A stretch of 24,253 bases of DNA, taken from Lachnospiraceae bacterium UBA7086 (GTDB lineage Bacteria > Bacillota > Clostridia > Lachnospirales > Lachnospiraceae). Positions 1 to 7,123 of the stretch are shown in pieces. Both the position numbers and the translations under genes were made by a program. The notes below the pieces were generated by a model. That model was not told the DNA's origin and made no database searches. It was given only the letters and a program-made list of their open reading frames with translations. Where the stretch lies: positions 1 through 24,253 of the forward strand of contig DKZA01000029.1 in assembly GCA_002492525.1 (NCBI GenBank), written 5' to 3'. Position 1 is the stretch's first letter. The number at the start of each line of letters is the position of its first letter.

Positions 1-14
1 TTAGCTCAAGGATT

Positions 15-36
15 TGAGAGTTGCTTTGCGGCCTCG
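15..36 (+). repeat. Intergenic hairpin repeat, copy A (degenerate)
   Basis: A stem of 4 bp (TGAG with CTCG), a bulged A at position 19, then 5 bp (GTTGC with GCGGC) closes a TTT triloop. Several pairs are G-T wobbles. The same fold with a bulged A and a TTC loop occurs at 15355-15376 (plus) and 1690-1711 (minus), and all three are followed by CTCGGA or CTCGGAAA. This copy lies at the window edge and may be cut short on its 5' side. Confidence 0.5.
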
Positions 37-50
37 GATAAAATGATAAT

Positions 51-99
51 AAGGAGCCTTTTGGCATGGCGGATGTCATGTGGGAGGCTCCTTTTGTTG
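51..99. terminator. Bidirectional terminator-like hairpin
   Basis: AAGGAGCCT at 51-59 pairs with AGGCTCCTT at 85-93. A shorter CATG/CATG pairing (65-68 with 77-80) lies inside the loop. On the plus strand the stem is followed by a T-rich stretch (TTTTGTTGT), which would end transcription arriving from outside the window. On the minus strand it lies about 70 bases past the pyrI stop and is followed by a weaker T-rich run. It probably ends the pyrBI transcript as well. Confidence 0.6.
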
Positions 100-167
100 T
101 CTGTAAAATTGTCTGATGAGTATAAGTTAGGTATTTATAAAGTCTGGTATATCAATACCGGCCGGCA

Positions 168-608
168 TTACCACTGAATAGAAGATTGGCTTGCTTTTTC
201 TTCACAGTATTTACAGCGGTAGATTTCCTTCTCCTCATCAGCCAGTACGAAGATATGGGGCAGTTCCTGCTCGATGGAAGTGATACAGCGGGGATTCTTG
301 CATTTGATTACGTTATGGATTTCCCGGGGGAGTACCAGTACCTTTTTATCGACAATCTCTCCGTCTTTGATCACATTGACTGTGATATTGTGATCAATGA
401 CAGCCAGGATATCCAGGTTTAGTGTATTGATGTCACATTCAACTTTCAGGATATCTTTTTTGCCCATTTTATTGCTTTTGGCGTTCTTGATAATGGCAAC
501 CGTACAATCCAGTTTATCCAGTTTCAGATGGTGATAAATAGACAGACTCTTGCCTGCTTCTATATGGTCGAGTACAAAACCTTCTTCAATTTTTCCTACA
601 TTTAACAT
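168..608 (-). CDS. pyrI: Aspartate carbamoyltransferase regulatory chain
   Basis: This is the nucleotide-binding regulatory subunit of aspartate transcarbamoylase, which commits carbamoyl phosphate and aspartate to pyrimidine synthesis in the cytosol. The product is 146 aa, close to the usual 140-155 aa. The C-terminal zinc site is intact: Cys103 and Cys108 (C-X4-C), then Cys132 and Cys135 in RCKYC, the four-cysteine pattern of the E. coli PyrI zinc domain that contacts PyrB. The N-terminal half (roughly 1-95) corresponds to the allosteric domain. The start is an ATG preceded by AAGAGG about five bases away. The gene follows pyrB in the same direction after an 88-base gap, so the two are probably co-transcribed. 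By family knowledge CTP/ATP control would be expected; the sequence alone does not show which effector works. Confidence 0.95.
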   Translation of the reverse strand: MLNVGKIEEGFVLDHIEAGKSLSIYHHLKLDKLDCTVAIIKNAKSNKMGKKDILKVECDINTLNLDILAVIDHNITVNVIKDGEIVDKKVLVLPREIHNVIKCKNPRCITSIEQELPHIFVLADEEKEIYRCKYCEEKASQSSIQW

Positions 609-696
609 ATTAACCTCTTTTCAGCGCGGTGGTATACGCATATTTTTTGATAGAGAAAGATTCTTGATTATCTTGTGGCGTAAAGACGGAAAGGGG

Positions 697-1608
697 TTAC
701 GCCAGTTCTAACAGGGTGAGAATCAATGCCATTCTGACGTAGACGCCGTATTGTGCCTGTTTAAAATAGACGGCGCGCGGATCATCGTCCACTTCTACGG
801 AGATTTCATTGACACGGGGAAGTGGATGCAGTACCAGCATGTCCTCTCTGGCAGCGGACAGCTTGGCTTTGTCCAGAATGTAAAAATCTTTCAGACGTAC
901 ATAATCTTCCTCGTTAAAGAAACGTTCCTTCTGTACTCTTGTCATGTAGAGAAGATCCAGGTCAGGCATGCAATCTTCTAAACGAATCACTTCCTGATAG
1001 GAGATCTTACGTTCTGTAAGCATATCCGTGATATAGTCGGGCACTTTTAATTCCGGCGGAGAGATAAAGATGAAGTGAATATTCGGGTAACGGATCAGCG
1101 CATTGATTAAAGAGTGGACTGTCCTGCCAAATTTTAAGTCACCGCACAGCCCTATGGTAAAATTCCCCAGCCGTCCTTTCAGGGTACGGATCGTGAGCAG
1201 ATCGGTCAGTGTCTGGGTGGGATGTTGGTGTCCGCCGTCTCCCGCATTGATCACAGGAATACCAGAACGACTGGCGGCTACCATCGGTGCGCCTTCTTTG
1301 GGATGTCGCATGGCACAGATATCGGCATAGCAGGAAACGATGCGGATCGTGTCAGATACGCTCTCTCCTTTGGCGGCAGAGGAGGAAGCGGCATCCGAGA
1401 AGCCCAGAACCTGACCGCCCAGATTCAGCATGGCGGCTTCAAAACTGAGGCGGGTACGGGTACTTGGTTCGTAAAAGCAGGTAGCCAGTTTTCGGCCTTC
1501 GCAGGCGTGAGCATACTTGGCCGGATTGGCTTCTATATCGTTAGCCAGGTCAAAAAGCCGGTCCAGCTCCTCCACAGTGAAATCAAGCGGATTCATTAAA
1601 TGTCTCAT
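697..1608 (-). CDS. pyrB: Aspartate carbamoyltransferase catalytic chain
   Basis: This enzyme condenses carbamoyl phosphate with L-aspartate to N-carbamoylaspartate, the second step of UMP synthesis. Visible signatures are the carbamoyl-phosphate loop FYEPSTRTRLSFE, the lysine loop SSSAAKGES, HPKEGAP, the central block NAGDGGHQHPTQTLTDLLTI and the C-terminal HPLPRVNEI. I chose the start at MRHLMNPLDF because GGAG lies six bases upstream; this gives 304 aa. An in-frame ATG at 1620 would add four residues (MENL) but has a poorer ribosome site. pyrI follows. The upstream region carries a hairpin repeat but no clear U-tract attenuator. No -35/-10 pair was convincing, although AT-rich TAATTATATAAC lies about 40-60 bases upstream. 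Confidence 0.95.
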   Translation of the reverse strand: MRHLMNPLDFTVEELDRLFDLANDIEANPAKYAHACEGRKLATCFYEPSTRTRLSFEAAMLNLGGQVLGFSDAASSSAAKGESVSDTIRIVSCYADICAMRHPKEGAPMVAASRSGIPVINAGDGGHQHPTQTLTDLLTIRTLKGRLGNFTIGLCGDLKFGRTVHSLINALIRYPNIHFIFISPPELKVPDYITDMLTERKISYQEVIRLEDCMPDLDLLYMTRVQKERFFNEEDYVRLKDFYILDKAKLSAAREDMLVLHPLPRVNEISVEVDDDPRAVYFKQAQYGVYVRMALILTLLELA

Positions 1609-1689
1609 AAGATTCTCCATTCCGGAGTTTTACGCGGTAGGCAGCGTAGCTCTCCTAAGTTATATAATTAGAAAATTTCTTCGCGTATC

Positions 1690-1735
1690 CGAGGCTGCGA
1701 AGCAGTCCTCGCAAAGTTAATTTGCGAAGCAAATT
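1690..1735 (-). repeat. Intergenic hairpin repeat, copy B
   Basis: Read on the minus strand there are two consecutive hairpins. The first is AATTTGC-TTC-GCAAATT (1735-1719). After seven bases comes CGAGG, a bulged A, CTGC-TTC-GCAG, CCTCG (1711-1690). The second hairpin matches copies at 15-36 and 15355-15376 in fold, loop and bulge, with paired base changes. It lies between the nitroreductase terminator and the pyrB start. It has no U-tract, so it is not an obvious terminator. Confidence 0.6.
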
Positions 1736-1747
1736 TACTTTATGTCT

Positions 1748-1780
1748 AAAAAAATAGAAGAGAATGATTCTCTTCTATTT
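1748..1780 (-). terminator. Rho-independent terminator of the nitroreductase gene
   Basis: A perfect 13-bp stem (1752-1764 with 1768-1780) closes a three-base loop. On the minus strand it is followed directly by a run of seven T, partly overlapping the stem foot. It begins seven bases after the nitroreductase stop codon and separates that gene from pyrB. Confidence 0.88.
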
Positions 1781-1787
1781 GTGATCG

Positions 1788-2330
1788 TTATGATTGATAG
1801 GATAGTAATTCCTCTACAGGTTTTCTTCTGGGTGCAACAGGCGTTTCATTGGGATATCCAACAGGAATGAGCGCTACCAGTTCCCTGTCTTCCGGAAGCT
1901 GTAACAAAGACTCTGCTTCCTGCTGGTCAAAAAGTCCAAGAATTACGGAACCAAGACCTTTCTCATAGGCTGCAAGACATAGGCACTGAGAAGCAATGCC
2001 GGCATCATACATCTGCCAGCCGTCGCCACGGGGAGTGCTAAAAGAGCCGTCGCGTTCGTAACCGCTGCGGTTTTTGATGATGGTCACTGCCATCAGAACA
2101 GGAGCAGCGGCAATAATATCACCATTGGGGGGATACAGGGTAGTACATTCTCTGGCAATTCTGTCTTTCAAGGCACCTTCTACTGCAATATAGCGGGTAA
2201 TCTGCGTATGTTTCCAACTGGGAGCGTAAGAAGCTGTTTCTACAATTTCTGCAAGCAGTTCATGCGAAACAGGGTCTGCCTTGAACTTGCGGATACTTCT
2301 GCGTCCTAAGATACAATCTTTTGCGGTCAT
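1788..2330 (-). CDS. Nitroreductase-family flavoprotein
   Basis: This is a predicted FMN-dependent NAD(P)H oxidoreductase of the nitroreductase superfamily; the substrate cannot be told from sequence. The 180-aa product starts with the FMN phosphate-binding motif RRSIRKF. It carries PSWKHTQ, which aligns with the family's PS..NTQPW region, then the central GDGWQMYDAGIASQCLCLAAYEKGLGSVILG block and the C-terminal LVALIPVGYP motif. The start is an ATG with AAGGAGGG seven bases upstream; an upstream in-frame extension to 2372 lacks such a site. The gene is monocistronic, with its own promoter (2386-2414) and terminator (1748-1780). Confidence 0.88.
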   Translation of the reverse strand: MTAKDCILGRRSIRKFKADPVSHELLAEIVETASYAPSWKHTQITRYIAVEGALKDRIARECTTLYPPNGDIIAAAPVLMAVTIIKNRSGYERDGSFSTPRGDGWQMYDAGIASQCLCLAAYEKGLGSVILGLFDQQEAESLLQLPEDRELVALIPVGYPNETPVAPRRKPVEELLSYQS

Positions 2331-2385
2331 GTATATTCCCTCCTTATGATGTAGTGATATAACCTGTAACATCTATATTTTGTAT

Positions 2386-2414
2386 ATCATATCACAAAGG
2401 CAGGGGTGTTTCAA
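2386..2414 (-). promoter_or_regulatory. SigA promoter of the nitroreductase gene
   Basis: On the minus strand TTGAAA (2414-2409) and TATGAT (2391-2386) are separated by exactly 17 bases. The transcript would start near 2379, about 50 bases before the ATG at 2330. Confidence 0.72.
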
Positions 2415-2469
2415 GTGGAGGAGAAGATAATTTTATCAACAAGAATCCATTTCCGTTTTATGGCAAAAC

Positions 2470-2498
2470 TTGTGAAATAGGGTGGGGTATGATATAGT
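2470..2498 (+). promoter_or_regulatory. Extended -10 promoter of the PH-domain gene
   Basis: TTGTGA (2470-2475) and TATAGT (2493-2498) are separated by 17 bases, with an extended TGA directly before the -10. Transcription would start near 2505, giving a leader of about 50 bases to the ATG at 2558. The promoter diverges from the nitroreductase promoter, with about 55 bases between the two -35 boxes. Confidence 0.68.
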
Positions 2499-2557
2499 AG
2501 ACAAGGAGATTATATCCTGGGGAAACAGGGTCCGGGATATTGGAAGGAGAAGAGAAA

Positions 2558-3007
2558 ATGGAAGAAAAAAAGGCGGAAGAGCGCAAGGCAGGGCAAGAAC
2601 CGGAAAAGGATATTAAGGAAGAAGAGGGCGTGAAGGAAACGTCGGAAACCTATGTGGAACGCAAGCGGTGGGTGTTCTTCGGACTGCCTTTTACCTTTAC
2701 CAAATATACAGTAAACGAGCAGGTAGTCACGATCAATGCGGGGCTCTTCAATACGACGGAGAATGACTGTTATTTATATAAAATACAGGATGTGGAATTG
2801 AGAACCAGTCTGGGAGAGAGAATCTTTGGCCTGGGGACGGTGGCATGTTTTACAGGAGATAATACGCATCCACAGCTTTTCCTGGAACATATTAAACATG
2901 CTAAGGAGATTAAAGATTATATTCTGCATACGTCGGAGGAAGCCAGAAGAAAACGGCGTACTTTAAATACCCTGAATATTGACGCGGATGATATTGATGA
3001 GATGTAG
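2558..3007 (+). CDS. PH-domain-like protein (bPH_2/YdbS-type)
   Basis: This small soluble protein of 149 aa resembles the bacterial PH-like domain formerly called DUF304 (YdbS/YdbT type). Residues 1-35 are highly charged and probably disordered. The folded part follows, with the typical alternation of strands: YTVNEQVVTINAGLFN, the DCYLYKIQDVELRTSLGERIFGLGTV block (family core 'I..i.dI..v.....G.G.i') and a closing helix, LFLEHIKHAKEIKDYI. The tail is basic (EEARRKRRT). I see no membrane segment, unlike many YdbS proteins. ATG 2558 is preferred over an in-frame TTG at 2540 because AAGGAGA lies seven bases before it. The function is unknown, and its convergent neighbour is a membrane protein. 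Confidence 0.75.
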   Translation: MEEKKAEERKAGQEPEKDIKEEEGVKETSETYVERKRWVFFGLPFTFTKYTVNEQVVTINAGLFNTTENDCYLYKIQDVELRTSLGERIFGLGTVACFTGDNTHPQLFLEHIKHAKEIKDYILHTSEEARRKRRTLNTLNIDADDIDEM

Positions 3008-3036
3008 GACAGGGTGGATGGCATAAGAAGTCTCTG

Positions 3037-3060
3037 CGGCCGGGCAGGTCAGTCCGGCCG
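3037..3060. terminator. GC-rich hairpin between convergent genes
   Basis: CGGCCGG (3037-3043) pairs with CCGGCCG (3054-3060) around a ten-base loop. It sits between the convergent stops at 3007 and 3049 and overlaps the end of the minus-strand gene. Neither side has a good T-run, so it may slow rather than cleanly end transcription. Confidence 0.4.
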
Positions 3061-3462
3061 TAGCGTTTCGTCGTTTTCCCGCAGGAGACGTTCAAATAAA
3101 AGGCCGGCAGCGAACCAGAAGGGCGCATAGTCCAGGCGGATTACCTTTAACAGGTTCCAACGGGAACGTTCATAGTTCCAGGGGCATAGTTCACGCCGAT
3201 TGAGCCACAGACCGGTGAAAAATTCTCCGGTAAAGATCAGTCCCGTGTAAGTAAGCCCGCGGACAAACAGATTACAATTGCGTATAAGGCGACAGACAGG
3301 CGCAAGGAAAGCAGCCATCCCATAGATAGGAAACATCCATAAGGAAGTGGCGCCCGGCAGGCTCATATCTCTTTTGCGGAAGGCATGAAAGGCCGTGAAG
3401 ATGATTTCCAGGAACCATCCTAACAGTCCGCAGTGTATGAAATTGTGAATCAGTTTTTTCAT
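3049..3462 (-). CDS. Small membrane protein, putative ABC-transporter type IV (CmpB-like) family
   Basis: This is a predicted integral membrane protein of 137 aa with about four hydrophobic segments: LIHNFIHCGLLGWFLEIIFTAF, ATSLWMFPIYGMAAFLAPV, LTYTGLIFTGEFFTGLW and YAPFWFAAGLLFERLL. The motifs GLLGWFLEIIFTA, FPIYG and CPWNY resemble the PF06541 'putative ABC transporter permease' family (which has no proven transport role). It is shorter than many members. The start is uncertain. ATG at 3462 gives MKKLIHNF but has no clear Shine-Dalgarno site; a GTG at 3498 would extend it by 12 residues but overlaps the TATAATTATA promoter palindrome, so I consider it unlikely. Confidence 0.65.
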   Translation of the reverse strand: MKKLIHNFIHCGLLGWFLEIIFTAFHAFRKRDMSLPGATSLWMFPIYGMAAFLAPVCRLIRNCNLFVRGLTYTGLIFTGEFFTGLWLNRRELCPWNYERSRWNLLKVIRLDYAPFWFAAGLLFERLLRENDETLRPD

Positions 3463-3464
3463 AG

Positions 3465-3491
3465 TTACAGTATAGACGGAAATGGTATAAT
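3465..3491 (+). promoter_or_regulatory. Extended -10 promoter of the folate operon
   Basis: TGGTATAAT (3483-3491) is a textbook extended -10 element. The -35 region is weak, which is tolerated at extended -10 promoters: TTACAG at 3465 with a 15-base spacer, or TAGTTA at 3462 with 18. The start would be near 3498, about 48 bases before folC. The box is part of the palindrome TATAATTATA, so a -10-like TATAAT also reads on the minus strand towards the membrane-protein gene. Confidence 0.55.
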
Positions 3492-3545
3492 TATACACTG
3501 GTTAGCAGAATGAATATTCTAAGAGCGGGATAGAAAGGAGAGTAC

Positions 3546-4877
3546 ATGAACTATAGAGAAGCGATGGATTATGTGGAAGAGCTAAAGCCCTTGGGCAGTG
3601 TTATGGGGCTTGAGACCATGCGCTCTTTGTGTGAACGTCTGGGGAATCCGCAGGATCATCTGAAGTTCGTACATATAGCCGGTACCAATGGTAAAGGTTC
3701 TGTACTTTCTTATATTTCCACGGTGCTGCAGACAGCAGGGTACAAAGTAGGACGTTATATTTCTCCTGCGGTAACAGACTATCGGGAGCGGTTTCAGGTG
3801 GATGGCAGGATGATCACCCAGTCAGGATTGTGTAAATATCTGGAGCCCGTGAGGGAAGCAGCAAAGGCCATGGCAGAAGAAGGTATGGCACCCCCCACAC
3901 TCTTTGAGGTGGAAACGGCGGTGGCTTTTTTATATTTTCTGGATAAGGCGTGTGATCTGGTGGTTCTGGAGACGGGACTGGGGGGAAGCCTTGATGCTAC
4001 CAATGTAATCAATACGACGGTGGCGGCGGTCTTTTCCTCCATCAGTATGGATCATATGGAAATCTTGGGAGATTCTCTGGAACAAATTGCAATGGCGAAG
4101 GCTGGCATCATAAAAAACAAGTGTTATGTAATATCTGCCAAACAGGCTCCGGAGGTCATGAAAATCCTGAGGCAGGCAGCTCTGCTTCGTAAGGCTAAAT
4201 TCTTTACGGCGGATGCCGCGAAGGCGAAGAACGTCAAAAGCGGCATGACGAAGCAGCATTTCAGTTATGATAAATATAAAAATTTAGAAATCAGCATGAT
4301 GGGGCAGTTTCAGATCGAGAACGCAGTGGTGGCGGTGGAGACCCTTACGATGTTAGGCAGGTGCGGTTTCCCGGTGCCGGAAGAAAAACTGCGGGAGGGT
4401 CTTGTACAGACCAGTTGGCCGGGACGGTTCCAGGTGATCGGCAAGAAGCCGCTTTTTATCATTGATGGAGCGCACAATGAGGATGCTTCCAGGAAACTGG
4501 CAGAGAGTATCCGGTTTTATTATGCAGATAGAAGAATTCTTTTTATCATGGGTATGCTGCGCGACAAAGAGTATGATAAAGTGATTCGGAATACCTTCGC
4601 ATTAGCGGAACATATCATTACCGTGACACCACCTGTCAGGGACAGGGCTTTGTCTGCCTATGAACTGGCGCAGGCAGCCAGGCAGTACCATGACAGTGTG
4701 ACGGTGGCGGACAGTGTGCAGGAGGCGGTGGAAATTGCCTATCTTCTTGCCGGAGAAGATAAAGAGACGGTTGTTATTGCATTTGGATCTCTTTCTTATC
4801 TGGGAGAATTGATAAATATAGTAGAACATAGAGATACAATCAGGAGAGATTCTCATGGTAGATCAGGACAAAATTAA
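3546..4877 (+). CDS. folC: Bifunctional folylpolyglutamate synthase / dihydrofolate synthase
   Basis: This Mur-ligase-like ATP-dependent enzyme joins glutamate to dihydropteroate, making dihydrofolate, and extends the polyglutamate tail of folates. The protein is 443 aa, the usual size. The ATP-binding P-loop is HIAGTNGKGSVLSYIS near residues 43-58. It is followed by GRYISPAVTDYRERFQVDG, LVVLETGLGGSLDATNVI, the block SISMDHMEILGDSLEQIAMAKAGIIK, and the C-terminal domain with PGRFQVI, IIDGAHNEDA and IAFGSLSYLGE. The ATG has AGAAAGGAGAG just upstream. It heads a four-gene folate operon. Its 3' end overlaps folE by 23 bases, which suggests translational coupling. Confidence 0.95.
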   Translation: MNYREAMDYVEELKPLGSVMGLETMRSLCERLGNPQDHLKFVHIAGTNGKGSVLSYISTVLQTAGYKVGRYISPAVTDYRERFQVDGRMITQSGLCKYLEPVREAAKAMAEEGMAPPTLFEVETAVAFLYFLDKACDLVVLETGLGGSLDATNVINTTVAAVFSSISMDHMEILGDSLEQIAMAKAGIIKNKCYVISAKQAPEVMKILRQAALLRKAKFFTADAAKAKNVKSGMTKQHFSYDKYKNLEISMMGQFQIENAVVAVETLTMLGRCGFPVPEEKLREGLVQTSWPGRFQVIGKKPLFIIDGAHNEDASRKLAESIRFYYADRRILFIMGMLRDKEYDKVIRNTFALAEHIITVTPPVRDRALSAYELAQAARQYHDSVTVADSVQEAVEIAYLLAGEDKETVVIAFGSLSYLGELINIVEHRDTIRRDSHGRSGQN

Positions 4878-5454
4878 AGAGGCAGTGAAATTATTATTGG
4901 AAGGGATCGGGGAGAATACAGGCCGGGAAGGTCTGTTGGAGACACCGGACAGAATCGCCCGCATGTATGGTGAGATTTTTGCGGGAATGGAGGAAGATGC
5001 CGGGGAGCATCTCTCCAAGACTTTTCCGGTTGCCAGCAACGAGATTGTGATGGTCAATGACATTACTTTTTATTCCGTCTGCGAGCATCATCTGATGCCT
5101 TTTTATGGCAGGGCGCATATTGCGTATCTGCCGGATGGCAGAGTGGTGGGCCTTAGTAAGCTGGCGAGAACGGTGGAAGTGTATGCCAGAAGGCCGCAGA
5201 TTCAGGAACAGATGACCATACAGATTGTAGATGCCATTATGCAGCATCTGCATCCGCAGGGAGCCATGGTGATGCTGGAGGCAGAGCATATGTGCATGAC
5301 CATGCGGGGTGTGAAGAAACCGGGCAGTAAGACTGTGACAGTGGCATCCAGGGGTTGTTTTCAAGAGAATCTGCAGTGGCAGAGACTTTTTTTTGAACTA
5401 TTAAAACGGCAAAAAGGAGGAAACCAGAATGAGGATTGGACAGAGGGACTTTAG
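4855..5454 (+). CDS. folE: GTP cyclohydrolase I
   Basis: It converts GTP to 7,8-dihydroneopterin triphosphate, the first committed step of folate synthesis. The product is 199 aa. The zinc ligands of the family are present: Cys76 and His79 in SVCEHHLMPF, and Cys147 in EAEHMCMTMRGVKKPGS. Also visible are GLSKLARTVEVYARRPQIQEQMT and the N-terminal GREGLLETPDRIARMY. The C-terminal tail (from about 175) is longer than the conserved core and contains a basic FELLKRQKGGNQ stretch that also encodes the folP ribosome site. AGGAGA precedes the ATG by seven bases. It overlaps folC upstream and folP downstream (26 bases). Confidence 0.95.
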   Translation: MVDQDKIKEAVKLLLEGIGENTGREGLLETPDRIARMYGEIFAGMEEDAGEHLSKTFPVASNEIVMVNDITFYSVCEHHLMPFYGRAHIAYLPDGRVVGLSKLARTVEVYARRPQIQEQMTIQIVDAIMQHLHPQGAMVMLEAEHMCMTMRGVKKPGSKTVTVASRGCFQENLQWQRLFFELLKRQKGGNQNEDWTEGL

Positions 5455-6244
5455 AACAAAAGGACATACTTATGTGATGGGAATTCTTAATATAACACCT
5501 GATTCTTTTTCGGACGGAGGAAAGTATAATGCTTTGGATAAGGCATTATTCCATGTGGAGGAAATGATAGGGGAAGGCATGGATATTGTCGATGTGGGAG
5601 GAGAATCTACCAGACCGGGATATAAGATGATTTCCGAACAGGAAGAGATAGAGCGGGTTGCACCGGTAATTGAAAATATTAAATCAAGATTTAATATATC
5701 CATTTCGCTGGATACTTATAAGGCGGAAGTAGCCCGGGCAGGCATTGCTGCGGGGGCGGATATGATTAATGATATCTGGGGATTAAAATATGATGAGAAA
5801 ATAGCGGATGTTATCGCAAAGGCACAGATTCCCTGCTGCCTGACACATAATCGTAATAAAGCAGAGTACGGTAATCTGATAGAAGAGATTCTCTGGGATC
5901 TGGAAGCCTCCCTTGATATAGCGCATAAAGCAGGGATTGCGGATGACAGTATCATCATTGATCCGGGTGTAGGGTTTGGCAAGACCTATGAAAATAATCT
6001 GGAGATCATTGACAAGATTCAGAATTTTCATTCCTTAGGGTATCCGCTGCTTCTGGGTGCAAGCCGTAAATCCGTAGTAGGAATGGGTCTGGATCTTCCG
6101 GTGACAGAGCGGGTGGAAGGAACTCTGGTGACCACAGTGTACGGGGTGAAAAAGGGTGTGATGTTTGTCCGTGTGCACGATGTAAAGGAGAATGTGCGTG
6201 CGGTTAAGATGACAGAGGCTATCAGGGATGGCTATAAACATTGA
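5429..6244 (+). CDS. folP: Dihydropteroate synthase
   Basis: It condenses p-aminobenzoate with the pterin pyrophosphate to dihydropteroate and is the target of sulfonamides. The 271-aa protein shows all the main DHPS motifs: MGILNITPDSFSDGG, the pterin loop DVGGESTRPGY, LDTYKAEVA, ADMINDIWG, DPGVGFGKTYENNLEII, LLGASRKSVVG and the C-terminal VRVHDVKENVRAVKM. The loop motif usually containing MH(N/M) reads CCLTHNR here, a mild deviation. GGAGG lies eight bases upstream of the ATG, inside the end of folE. It ends ten bases before folBK. Confidence 0.95.
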   Translation: MRIGQRDFRTKGHTYVMGILNITPDSFSDGGKYNALDKALFHVEEMIGEGMDIVDVGGESTRPGYKMISEQEEIERVAPVIENIKSRFNISISLDTYKAEVARAGIAAGADMINDIWGLKYDEKIADVIAKAQIPCCLTHNRNKAEYGNLIEEILWDLEASLDIAHKAGIADDSIIIDPGVGFGKTYENNLEIIDKIQNFHSLGYPLLLGASRKSVVGMGLDLPVTERVEGTLVTTVYGVKKGVMFVRVHDVKENVRAVKMTEAIRDGYKH

Positions 6245-6254
6245 GGGAAGGATC

Positions 6255-7091
6255 ATGGATAAAATTATCATAGAGGAACTGCAGATATATGCCCATCATG
6301 GCGTGTATCCCAAAGAGAATGAAATAGGGCAGAACTTTTATGTGAATGTGGAGCTTGAGACGGATATCAGGAAAGCCGGAGTTATGGATGATCTGAACTT
6401 GTCTACCAACTATGGAGATGTGTGCAGGTTTTTACATTCTTTTCTGACAGAACATACTTATAAGTTGATTGAGACGGCCGCAGAGAGGGCGGCAGAGGCG
6501 GTTCTTCTCACTTTTCCGCATATCAGGTGTGTTACCATGGAGGTCAGGAAACCGGAGGCGCCGATACCATTTCCGTTCGCATCGGTATCGGTCAAAATCA
6601 CCAGAGGGTGGCGGCGTGCTTATATAGCCTGCGGCTCTAATATGGGGGATCGGGAGATCTATTTAAACAATGCGGTGGAGAGTTTTCGCAAAGATCATAA
6701 ATGTAATATTGTGCGGGTTTCAGAGTGGATGGAGACAACGGCGTACGGCGGGGTGGAACAGGCGGATTTTCTAAATGGAGTGATAGCGCTGGATACCATT
6801 TATACGCCGGAAGAACTGTTAGAGAGGATTCATGAGATTGAGAAAAGCCAGGGCAGGGAACGCCTGGTGCACTGGGGCCCGAGGACTTTGGACCTGGATA
6901 TTCTTCTATATGAAGGGTGTGTGATGGATACCCCTGAGCTTACGATTCCACATAAAGATATGGCAAACCGGGATTTTGTGTTAAAGCCGCTTATGCAGAT
7001 CGCACCTTATGAAAGGCATCCTGTTCTGGACAAATCTGTTTTACAGATGTATGAGGATGTGAGAAATAAAGGGGAAGAACATGTGATATAA
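6255..7091 (+). CDS. folBK: Fused dihydroneopterin aldolase / HPPK (FolB-FolK)
   Basis: A two-domain folate enzyme of 278 aa. Residues 1-120 are dihydroneopterin aldolase (IIIEELQIYAHHGVYPKENEIGQNF; later VRKPEAPIPFPFASVSVKITR), which makes 6-hydroxymethyl-dihydropterin. From about residue 124 to the end is HPPK (AYIACGSNMGDR, then WGPRTLDLDILLYEG and IPHKDMANRDFVLKPL), which pyrophosphorylates that product. The fusion puts two consecutive steps on one chain, just after folP, which uses the product. I chose ATG 6255 because GAGGGAAGG lies directly upstream; an in-frame ATG at 6228 inside folP lacks that site. Fusions of these two activities are known in other Firmicutes. A terminator follows. 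Confidence 0.93.
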   Translation: MDKIIIEELQIYAHHGVYPKENEIGQNFYVNVELETDIRKAGVMDDLNLSTNYGDVCRFLHSFLTEHTYKLIETAAERAAEAVLLTFPHIRCVTMEVRKPEAPIPFPFASVSVKITRGWRRAYIACGSNMGDREIYLNNAVESFRKDHKCNIVRVSEWMETTAYGGVEQADFLNGVIALDTIYTPEELLERIHEIEKSQGRERLVHWGPRTLDLDILLYEGCVMDTPELTIPHKDMANRDFVLKPLMQIAPYERHPVLDKSVLQMYEDVRNKGEEHVI

Positions 7092-7123
7092 GGCTGGCAC
7101 CGGAGGGTGTCAGCCTATATTTT
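7092..7123 (+). terminator. Terminator of the folate operon
   Basis: GGCTGGCACC (7092-7101) pairs with GGTGTCAGCC (7106-7115), with one G-U pair and a four-base loop, then TATATTTT. It begins directly after the folBK stop codon. The stem overlaps the last codons of the convergent DUF5050 gene. Confidence 0.78.

Noticed and set aside
4894..5364. Open frame on the minus strand opposite folE
   Set aside because: His/Cys-rich antisense of conserved folE codons, with no start site.
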